A stretch of DNA of 64,000 nucleotides from positions 50,847-114,846 of the forward strand of contig JBBELK010001420.1 of NCBI GenBank assembly GCA_037783545.1, given 5' to 3'. A model generated the notes under the pieces. It was not told where the DNA came from. It searched no databases and saw only the letters and a program-made list of their open reading frames with translations. The position numbers and the translations under genes were made by a program. The DNA is from Henricia sp. BOLD:AAB3569. Taxonomy: Eukaryota; Echinodermata; Asteroidea; Spinulosida; Echinasteridae. Below are positions 50,501-62,500 of the stretch, piece by piece; position 1 is the stretch's first letter, and each line of letters starts with the position of its first letter.

Positions 50501-53500
50501 CTCTGATAGGGCTTCTCCTTGCGTCGTCTCTGGTTCACTAGGAGAGGAGGCCACTCGTGTCCCAGTGCCGGCCTCATCTTCGCCTGAAGCAGAGGCAGTG
50601 TCAGCGGGTGTTTGGGGGTCCACTAATGACGGCAGGTCGGGTTCTTCCAAAGGTTGCTGCTGTAGAAGAAAAACATAGAAAAACATGTTTAAGACTAAGA
50701 CAACACAAATTAGTCTTGAGATCAAAGCTTATCTTAACAACTAGGATTCATCGTTTGGGTATTGCATATCGCATTCAATCTTGGCCATCCCTTATAATAC
50801 TTTAGTAATGCAGGCTTAGGTGTACCTTTCAACTGTCCTGTTGTCCTAAAAGCATTATTTTTTTATTCGAAGTGGCACAGTTTGCCATATTTTAGATGTC
50901 AAACGTCAATCAATGTAATGTCACCAGGCAGCCGTCCAAGGGTCGAAATTAGCACTGGTCTTGTCGTCCGAGACCAGTAAAAAATCAGAAGGACCACCAG
51001 ATCTGTCAAAAATGCTGGTCCGATGGACCAGTGAAAACATTTCCTGACTCATGGAAACATTCCCCGATGCCTAATCAACAGTAAACATTTCTTACTCAAT
51101 GCAAACATTTCCTGGTAAAACCACAAACAATTCCTGATCGCTTCAGACATTTTCAGATACATGTAACTACATTTCTTTCTCCGATCTCTTAAGACATGCC
51201 CTAGTGTTGGATCAAAAAGCAATCCCATCACTGACTGACCTTAAACCAGAAAGTGTTTCATATATCTCAGTACCATTATATCTCGGTACCATATAAAATG
51301 AAACCTTACTTGTTTTGTAAGATTTCTGCAAATTTTTGTCCATTTGGTATTTAAAAAAACTTCAATTAATTTCCAACGCTTACAAAGTTTGCATACGCTT
51401 TTGTAACTGCACGCATTGCACACAAGAGCAATCCATTAGGGAGGTTTAGATGCACGTAAAACGCAAACGTGAACGCGAAATGCTTTGAGCAATTGGTTGT
51501 TACTATGAGGAAATCTTAGAACAGACAAAAACAAAAATCCACAAAATAATGTGACTTTCTTGGCAAGATATCTCTTTTGCTGTGACCAAAATTCAAACCT
51601 GGGTTCTAGGACCTCCTACACTACCCATCAAAACTATGGAAACACTTTGGAAGTTTTAGATTTTTGAGAAGGAAGTATTATTCTGTTTATTAATAATAAA
51701 CCAAGTTATTAAAGCAAACGGAGGTGTAAGGGGTATCTGGAGAGAAAGCAGTCATCTGGAGTGCTGTCCATCATGGAATGGCCTGCCCAGTCACCTAATC
51801 TCAATCCCATTGAGCTGCTCCGAGTTGGATCGAAGGTCAAATGCCCAACCAGCGAAGAAAACCTCTGGAGTCTTAAAAGAGGCGTATTTCCACTGAATGT
51901 TTGGAGAAACTGACAATCAGGATGCAGAGATTGTGTGTAGCTGTCATAGCTGCTAAGGGGGGATTGTTTGATAAACATCAAGTTTAGCCGTTTCTTTTTG
52001 CATGCTCTCCAATTTGTTAATAAAGCCCGCTGCTGAGGCCGAAGATGGCACTAAAATTAACATGTATATATTCCTTTTTGTTAGAATACACCTACATTTG
52101 CTTTCCCAAAATTAACATTACATTTTCTTCTCAAAAACCTGACAATTTCAAGGTGTTTCCAAAGTTTTGATGGGTAGTATAAATATATGACCAATGCTCA
52201 AGCCATTTCGTGTCTGCATTTGTGTTTTCATTTTACGAACATAAACTAAACCTCCCTATTCACTCGATGCATGAGCGCGCATACGCGCTTGCTTTGGTGC
52301 AGATCGGGGCTCTGTGCTGCACAGTATCAGAAATGCACGTTATCCGCAAAAGCTTCATTTTAAATCATAATATAAGTTTCTGAATGTTTTAGCATACCGG
52401 TTGAGGGGTAACTCGCTGTCGTTTCTCAGCATGAGCCAACTCTTCGGTTGGAGTAGTTTCATCATCGTCACCTGACTCGTCACGCTGGCGTTTATTGCTC
52501 TGCTCTGGTCGAATTTCACTGGACGACGGTTTTCGTTCTTGAGCCAATTCTGACAATAAAAATGGGTAAGGAAAGTTCAAATTGACCTACTTCGAGAGGA
52601 GACATCAAAGCATTATTAGTCCCACCTGACATGTGATATTGTCACAACTTGAAAATGACTATAAAAATAAGCTGCTTTGGGCTGTTTGTTTTTTAAAAAT
52701 ATGAAATACCCCATTGTGGTGTTTAAAGGCAGTATACATCATTGGTATCTCGAAAATCAGAAATGTTCACAGATTTACGCCCAACTTACACAATATAAAC
52801 ATGATGACCGTAGAAAACTTCCCCTAAAATGGTTTTGTCTAAAGTGTTATAGTCTTTGAGAAATTAATATTAAAAACAATGAGACAAAAATTCCAGTGCC
52901 ATTTCGCCCCAAACCACTTCGCCCGAGTGCCATTTCGCCACAAATTACTTTGTCCAAACACTACATCGCCCAAATGCCACTTCGCCCCAAAACCACTTCG
53001 TGCACAGGCCGTGGTTCAGGGCGAAATGGTTCAGGGCAAAGTGGTTTTGGGGCGAAATGACTGCAAACCCTTTTTTGACTGTTTTCTCAAAAGTTAGACG
53101 AAGTTTAGAGCTGGTTTTTGCTCAGGTTGGTTTTAATCATATATATCTTCAATCACACAGGGAGATAAAACTATTTGTAACAGTTTACCAATCATGTATA
53201 CTATCTTTAATAGTGAATTACAATGTTGTACATAGTACTCGAGTCCAAGACCAACTCGGCCCCCATTGCATTGTGTACACACAAGTTAAAAATAAAAATG
53301 CTGGCGCCCCTCAGGAGCCAGTGGCTCCTTATTTTATTTTTCTCCGTACAGCGTTACGTGATTATGTACATGTATGTACACAGCCCCACCAGGCCGGCAA
53401 GGAGCGCACGAGCACGTCATAATTTCACATATTGTGTAAACGAAACTCAGATTCAGTTTCACTAATTTGGCAAACTCATGACTCGGACTCAATGAAAGTG

Positions 53501-56500
53501 ACTTGTGACTTGGACTCGGACCTAATGACTCGAGACTCAGACTCGAGGATAGTGACTCGAGACTCGGACTCGATTTTGGTGACTCGACTACAACACTGGT
53601 GAATTACTAATTGAAATAGTTGGAGTTATTTTTTCAGTAAAAGGGGGACATCGTCAATTAGGAAGACATTGAAGTGTCTCCCTAACTATTTTTTTCTACC
53701 AGTCAGAAGCGTTATTTCAAATTTTCCAGAAAAGTGTTTTTAGATATATGTCTAATTAAGAAAAATTGAAATTTCAGCTTTAGGGGAAGATAAATTAGGT
53801 GACAGTAAAGGTTTGTACACAAGTCTATGGGAGACACAGATCCTGAACTACAGAATTCTCTCAAAAATGGAAAATATCACAATTCATTATTCTGTTTAAA
53901 CAAGTCCACTTGGACCTAGCCTTTGTTAAGGCCTCACAGCTTGGTGAGTCGCGCGCCAGAACAAGAGCGCCACCATGCGACGAGGACGGGACGAGCAGCG
54001 CCAGCTGTGAGGCCTTTGCTGACCCGGAATTTTGCTACCTGAGAGGTAGCAAAATGCTAATGATCGTATGACACAGTGTGCGTGTTGCGTTGAATAGCTA
54101 ACAATGCGAGCCAATCAGGTTCGCGCGCACCGGTTTGTAATCACGCGCGTGCGTTTCACATACAACGCGCGCGCGCCAACACAAACATACATTCGCAGCA
54201 CAACAACGCAGGGATGAATAATGTAACAGGGGCTGTAATACATTAATAAATAATTTTTCCGGGACAGCAAAGGCCTCACAGCTGACGCTGCTCGTCCCGT
54301 CCTCGTCGCAGGGTGGCGCTCTCGTTCTGGTGCACGACTCACCCAGCTGTGAGGCCTTAACAGAGGCTAACTTGGACCTGTAGGAAAATCACTGAAGCAG
54401 AACTGTAATAAAAGCTATTCCAAAGTGTTTTTTTTATCAACAAGTTCTCTGTATTCAACAAACGTCTATTCTGGTCAAGAATTGATATTTTAAGAAATTA
54501 ATATTTTAAGATTATCTTCAAGCAACGTTTTCCCACCAGTATTTATGTAGACCGTTCCGAATAGCTGCCATCTTGTAGGAACAACTTTTGTCATTTAAAT
54601 TGGTCAACAATGTAAGCACAGAATGTGCAACCATGCCATACCTGCCAACATTGCAGAGTGAAAAAATTGGACTGTAGTGAAACTTGCAACGGTCGAGTTG
54701 GTACAACGGTCAAGTTGACCTAGTACTGCACCCGTTTTTGTGTACACAACACATGCGGCATGCGCGGGGAGTTAGGTCAAGTCGACCGTTCCGATTTTCA
54801 ACACTTTTAACACTTAAAAATAGGAACAAATTCGATAAAATCTGACTAGTTAGCAGGCATGCCATACATGTCTTCAAGGAACAAAAAAACCGCCCTACAA
54901 GATGGCAGGTATTCGATACTGTCTACTGCTTACCTGTTGACTCATCTTCAAACTGCTCATTTTCAGCCGTTTGCGAGGCCAACTCGTCCTCCGGCTGCAC
55001 TTCTGGTTCCAACATGGACTCCGTCGCTGGTTCCTCCCGATGTTCCACGACCGGTTCTTCATCTGGTTCCTCATCCGGTTCCACAATGGCTTCTGCCGTT
55101 TGAGTAACCCTCGGTTCAGCTCTAACCTCTTGCACATTGTCCGGTCTGGAAACCTCCTGCTGTTGTATGGGCTCTAGTCGTTCATCCTGTGGTCCTTCTG
55201 CTCTAGAGTCTGGCATTTGGTGTGGATAGTGCGATGATGGAGTGGTAGGCGGAGCTTGTTGGGTTGGAGTGACAGCCTGGATGGGAGTGGCTGAAGGCAA
55301 TGACAGGACGATGGGTGTTTCCACTGAGAGAGGTTCTTGAACTGTAGTAACAAGAAAGCTCCATTATCAGGGAATTTCCAATTTGCAAAGCGACGTAACA
55401 ATACCCCGAGGAAACACACGCAAATCTGTGGAGTGAGCCGGCTGTTGTCTTGAGCCAACTCACGCCCGAGTCATTTTGATGTAATTTAATCAATTCGGTC
55501 ATGTTATGCCGAAAAGAAACGATTTCTATACTTTCCAGAAATTGTATTGGGTTCCGTTCCTTATGACTGTCCCATTCCTACCAAACTTTCAAAAGACGAT
55601 CTTAATTTACTCCGCAGTTTTTCAAATTAATAACAGGGATGCATGCTGACGAATGTAATGGAACGGATTCCCCAGTATGCTTTAAATAGCAGCCAATCGC
55701 CGACGCGGACAACGGCCAGCATTACCGAGTACATGTATCACATGCATGCACGGTGTTTACAATCTGCGCGAGTTACATTTGAATGCCTGCAATCATGCTG
55801 CAATGCACTGCCAAGCGTCCTGATTGGTCCAGCAGAGGCTCACAGGTACCCATTTTACTTCTGGGTGGAGAGAAGCAATGCGTGGCAAAGTACCTTGCTC
55901 AAGGGTACATGCACCATGGATGGACCGGACCGGGATTCAAACCCACTACCTTTGGAACTAACCCAGGTTTTGAATACAATCCACTAGACCGCTCCGCCAC
56001 AGCACTCCACATGCATTACTCTGGAGTAACGAGAACTGTACGCTCGAACACACCCCAAGATTACCACCACTCACCCTGTTGTCTGTCGGTTTCCATGACA
56101 ACCGTGCTAGCTTCACTCTGTGTCTGTGGCATAACGGTTGCCATGGGCGTTGCCGATGAGCTTGATAACGCGCTGGTCACCGGAGTGACGGCGATGGGTC
56201 GTACGCTGGCCGTCATTCTCTGGCCGGACGGTGTTGACGATTTGGACACGGTCGTAGCCGGGGATGAGATGGGTTTGATGTTGGCTGTTGGGGGCGGCTC
56301 CTCGCTTCTGGTACTGTATGGTTTCAGAAAATTACCTTTTACTTTAAAGGTCCAGTGTATCATTTGCAATGACCCCAAAAAGTAATCGACGAGTTTACAG
56401 GGAAAAAGTAAAGATTGAATTAATAGCAACTACCCAAAAAAAGGTTTCTGCTCAAAATGATATAATTTTACCAGAAAATAATCTGTAAAGATGAAATTAT

Positions 56501-59500
56501 TTAGATCGTTTGCAAACAATTTACTTAGTTTGGTTCGCATCTACGCGGTCCAAAATGCGTAAGCGCTGTGTACTGCGTGTGCGTGTAGATGATGTGCGTC
56601 ACAGAGTGCATGACGCAAGCCACATAGTACCCGATCAACTGAGAACGAATATATATTTGAAACACCCCGCCAAGACCAGGAAAACACATATGGATTTTAA
56701 TGGTTTTTTTAAAACGTGGTACATTTGACAAAGCTGAAATTTCTTCGGATGAATTTGTTGATGTCTTTCTTTTGATTTATAATGGTTTTATTCGCAGAAT
56801 CGCTCAAAAACAGATCATCTACAGGGCCTTTAAAGGCCCAGTGTATCATTTGCAATTACCCCAAAAATAATCGAAGAGTTTACAGGGGAAAGTTCTGAAA
56901 GTAAAGATTGAATTAATAGCAACTACCCAATGAAAGGTTTCCGCTCAAAATGATATAATTTTACCAGAAAATAATCCGTAAAGATGAAATTATTTAGATC
57001 GTTTGCAAACGATTTACTTATTTTTGGTCCGCATCTACGCGGTCCAAAATGCATGGGCGCTGTGTACTCCGTGTGCGTGTTCCAACGCGATGCATTCTTA
57101 TGGATCGCTCGCGCACGCAGTTTATGATGTGCGCCACAGAGTGCATGACGCAAGCCACATAGTACCCGATCAACTGAGAACGAATATTTGAAACACCCCG
57201 CCAAGACCAGGAAAACGCATATGGATGTTCATTTTTTTTTAAACGCGGTACATTTGACAAAGCTGAAATTTCTTCGGATGAGTTTGTTGATGTCTTTCTT
57301 TTGATTTATAATGGTTTTATTCGCAGAATCGCTCAAAAACAGATCATCTACAGAGCCTTTAAAGTTTGTATTATGCCCCACCTTGGCCGTTCAGCACCCA
57401 TCGGCTGTTGAGGGGCAAGATGCTTTACTTGTAACTGCTTCTGCTGTTCCTCAACTTGTCTCTCCAATTCCTGAACCTTTGAGAATAAAACAGTAATACA
57501 CAAGAATGGGACTCATCATTCAAAATACACACGGCGAAAACATTATACAAATAATGAATGTTTATGAGTTCAATGGCACAAATATTTTCATGAGTTGAAA
57601 GATAGAATCTTCAATTCAACGAGACGGAGCCGAGTTGAATGGAATAATTCCATCTTTCAACAAATGAAAAATATTTGTTCCATTGAACGAATAAAAAACA
57701 TTCATAATTTGTTTTATATACTGAAACGCAAAAGAAACTTACCACTTGTTTAAACCTTTAAATAGCAACAATAACACTGCGTGTAGTAATGTGTGAACTT
57801 ATTTGTGGACAATAGTGTCCTCACTGTCAGACCAAATGGTGTCTGAAGGTCACTTGAACCTTTAATGGTCACTTCATGGCACAGCTGTTGAACAGCTGTT
57901 TTGACCGTCAGTGATTAGCCAAGGGGTATGGGATGATTGTAATGAGCTGCAGGTGATGTCTTGATGTTGGCTTTAAAAAGGCCAGTGCAAAATGGGCATT
58001 TCAAGCAACATGCCACGATTGTCGGGGGATCAAAGACTGGTAGGCAGTATGCGCCGACGATGCACTGCCTGTATTCAAATCAATGGTGGCCACACACGCT
58101 ATTGAAAGGGGACTGACATTGCACACTCTTCTGTTCATTACTGTAGAACAAACTGATGAAATGGTGTATCTTGGTCAAAAACTTGACATGTCATCAATAA
58201 AATGCCAATGTTTCAATTAGCAATTGTTGGTTTGTTTTATTTTGAACTGTTACAATTTCATTACATTTTAAACAAGTGGTAAGTTTCTTTTGCGTTTCAG
58301 TATATAATGCCCAAAGAGATCTTTGTCATTTGATTGGAGAACATCTGATAGCCTGAGATTATGAAAAAAGTACTTAAGACACTAGTCTCTGACATTCCTC
58401 GCATCACAATGACCGAATCCGACTCATCTATCACACGTGCGTCTTACGCAAATGCGTCTGATTCAGCATCGTGTAATGTCACATGTGTAAACGAACATGC
58501 ACTTGCAGTAAAAAAATGCATACAGTATCTGTGCTGTGCAATGAAAACAGGCGCGCCGTGCAATGGAAAAATCGTATGGAACATACAGATAGTATACATG
58601 ATTGGTAAACTGTTACAAATAGTTTTATCCCCCTGTGTGATTGAAGATATGCATGATTAAAACCAACCTGAGCAAAAACCAGCTCCGTACTTCGTCTAAC
58701 TTTTCAGAAAACAGTTTGAAAAAGGGTTTGCAGTCATTTCGCCCCAAAACCACTGGTTTTGGGGCGAAGTAGCATTTCAGCGATGTTGTGTTTGGACGAA
58801 GTGATTTGGGGCGAAATGGAACGCGGGCGAAGTGGTTTTGGGGCGAATTGAATTTGTGTCTCATGAGACGAAAACTAATTGTTTTACTCATTTCTCAAAG
58901 ACTATAGCACTTCAGACAAAACCATTTCGGGGAAAGTTTTCTACGGTCATCATGTTTATATTGTGTAAGTTAGGCGTAAATCTGTGAACATTTCTGTATG
59001 TATACTGCCTTTAAATGGTTAAATTATTTAACGCCATGTAACCAATTATCGTCCAATCAAATGATCTACTTGGGCGTTATATAATTAAATAATAAAATAA
59101 TAATAAAAAAAAAAAACAATGAATCTTTTCTAACATCTTCATTGCTTCAATGTTGTTTGATATGACCTCAAAGCTAGGATCAAAGATCATATGTTAACCA
59201 AAAGTTGTCGTTTCCACAACAATGCTGGTTTATCTTAGGGCGGGTTCCCACTGCACTATTTTCATCCGTCAGACGAACGTAAAATCGAAGTACGTCGTCT
59301 CCGGTCCGTTGATACATTTTCAATGTGAACCGTCCAAAGATCAGCTTCATTTACGTACGTCGAGTAGAAAAATCAATGTATCCGAAGGTTTCATACGTCA
59401 AATTGACAGATGAAGAGTTGATCCCGAAGTCTACTTGTCCGTCGGATTTTCATCCGTAGCGTCGGTTCTACGTACAACAGTGCAATCAAAATACATCCAA

Positions 59501-62500
59501 CATAGGATGGTTTTCTGAAGCGGTTCGCTGAATGAAAGATCCTGTGGTGGATGTATTCTTTGTTTTTCAATGTGTAGCTAAATGAAACACGTGGTGCTGT
59601 GACGTAAGTGAATTTCCTGCGCATGTGCATTTTGTTCAATTCCTTTGGATGCATCTAGTGTGAACCGCTTGTGGCAACGCGACGGACGGACGGATGTAAC
59701 TATGAATATAGTGCAGTGGGAACCCTCCCTTAAGTACCATCTTAGAAATTGGATGACAAAATGACAGTCTATGAATGCGCAGATGAATTGAGGTGTCAAT
59801 TTACCATTGCAAAACTATCCATCGTCCAAAATGAAAATTATTTATTTATCAGGCGCACACCCTGCATGCACATCAGGATCCACACCCATGTCAAAAACAT
59901 GCTTACCAGTGTGTTAGTTTAGTATGTATACAAGACACAAGCGCAACTTATTGTCACATTATGACTGCAGACCATGCCTTACCCTTGCTTGTAGCTCAGT
60001 CTGCTGCTGTTGTTGTTTCTGTTGCTCCTCTTTCTGGATTGTTTGAAGCTTCTCCTGTACAAAGGGAAAAGTTCAACAAATTAGAAATATCTATTAGAAA
60101 TACAAATTATTCAAGAAATATACGACTTCAAAGGGAGCCGACGACCCTCCAGCCGGGCGCACCCCAGGGCATGAATGGGTTTTGGTTAAACGCCCTTGTT
60201 CGGGCGGTCACGTGATAAACAGTGGCAGCGAGTCAGCTAGGAGCAGTCACACAATGGCCCGTAATCCGATAAGCTCTCTATTGTTCAGCGAACGTGGGCT
60301 AGGTTGAACATTGCCAATTATCTATCGTCTGGCCAGACAAGTTGAATCGTTTGCTTGTTCACTGAAAACGCTGCAACGGTGTATCGTTTATGTACCGTTT
60401 ACCGGTATACAGACCGTTTCTATTTTGACCTCGCGTCTAACTTAAAATCTTTAAGGCAAATATATGAAGAGCTTCTTAACAAAACGCTGTACATGTATAT
60501 AAGTCTGTTTTCAATACTGGAGAGATTTTTTCATCAGGATCATAACTCTGTGCAATGCTAGTTATCTTCTCTCAAAACAAAAGAAATATCTTAAGACAGA
60601 TCTAAGATGATAACTTAAGCAACAAATAGTGCAACAACATACCTTTCTGAAAACTCTGTGTACAAATTTCCTATTTAAGTATGTAACATAGGACACATAC
60701 TTTGTGACATTTTTTGGGTGTCCTTGTGACATACGGTATATTGGTATGTTGTGGCACTATTCGTTGCAGTTCTTTAGCTGAAGTTATCTCCTTAGATCTA
60801 TCTTAAGATATTTCTTTTGTTTTGAGAGAAGATGAATGACATTGTACAAAAGGTCTCTCCAGTATTGAAAACAGACGTATCTATTTTTGGCATTTTGAGA
60901 AAACTGCCATTTTGTATTACAACTAAGTACTACACGGAATGGCAAATTCCAATATAAAGTAAAACAGTTTTTGTGGGACATAACAGTTTGACAAATGTGT
61001 AGGACCACCGTTTGAGAATGTACATGTACTGACACCAATATCTAAATTTTATTGGATTTGGCGTTTACAGCATTTCGCAATAAAACTCTTCAATAATGAT
61101 CCCTTGGCTCTACTATCAACTACACCGCGTCACCCAGCAACCTCTCATCGACAGAAACAAGCGTATAGTCTGCTGACCTGTTTCTCCTTGGACTGTTTGA
61201 GGTCCTTCTCTAGCTGCTCTACTTTCTCTTCTAGTTGTTTCTTATCAGCTTCCATCTGCCTCTCGCTCTGAATCTGCAGTGACTCCATGGCAGACAGCTG
61301 GCCTTTCAGTTCATCAACCGATGACTGTGACTTAGTTTTCTCTTCAAGGGCCTTGCTACGTTCAGCTGGGGGGAAAGTTCATAATAGACCGTGTAAGTCT
61401 CACGGCGGGTTATACTTCCAGGGACTAGTCAGAGAATGGCAATGGAGTTTTAATGTTGTGACGATAATCTTTGAATTGTCACTTTAAAGGCAGTATACAT
61501 GATTGGTATATCTGTTTTGCATCCGTCCGTCACATAGCCACATGTCAAAATGGATGAGTTGAATTTGTTCCAGACACTGTCCGTTCCAAACATTTTCCCT
61601 AGAGGTTCACACTACTGTACATAGATGCATCTGACCGCATGGAAACTGAACAAACGGCGCGAAAAATTCACGCACCGCGGACTGCGCTGTTTCCTCGCCA
61701 ATTCAGCTCACTAAAGCTAACTGAGCGATTCAGCCACCATTCAAACACACAATCGAAAACAAAGAATACATCCACACATTTTTTTCTCCAAAGAACCGCT
61801 TTGGAAAATCATCCTGTGGCAGATGTATTTTGATTGCGCTGTTGTACGTACAATGGACTTGACTGACGAAAATTCAATGGACAAATAGACCTCGGATTAA
61901 CTCTTCCATCATCCGTCAATTTGATGTTCGGAACGTTTGGATACATTGATTTCTCCACACGACATACATGAACATAAATGAAGCTGATCTTTGAGACGGT
62001 TTATATTGAAAATGCATCAACGGACCAAAAACTGACGAACCGGAGACGAGGTACGTCAATTTTACGTACGCCTGACGGACGAAGTAAGTGCAGTGTAAAC
62101 CAACCCTAAAGAATATTCCATTTCCAGATTGCAAAATGTGCAGATGAGCAAAAACTATACATCGATCCGACAGCTGAAGTCCTCTTCTCTGTACGTCTGC
62201 CATAACTGGGGGCCATCCAGTGCCATGAACTGTGCGTTTTGTGTTGATGATAAGCTGTTACATTATGTTGTCACTTCGAACAATTTTGCATGTTTATTGT
62301 AAGCTTGTGAAGGCTTGTAAGCCTATGTAAGCCTGTGTAAGCGAAGGGGCGCGTTGTGCGCTGTTCGATTTAACAACACAGAACGCCCAGTTCATGGCAG
62401 TGGATGGCCCCCAGTAATAGTGGATGTGCGGGGAAGGAGTCCTTAGCAACCGTATTCATCTAAACTCCTAAAAAAAAAGTTCGGAAAGTTTGACTGACGA

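Noticed and set aside
50208-50678. 156-codon plus-strand frame rich in serine
   Set aside because: It is the antisense shadow of TPR exon 8; the Ser run mirrors the Asp run of the real exon.
57437-57476. Alternative TPR exon 4 donor GTAAAG giving a 48-nt exon
   Set aside because: It would leave phase 0, while exon 5 needs two incoming bases; the GTGGGG donor at 57,382 restores the frame.
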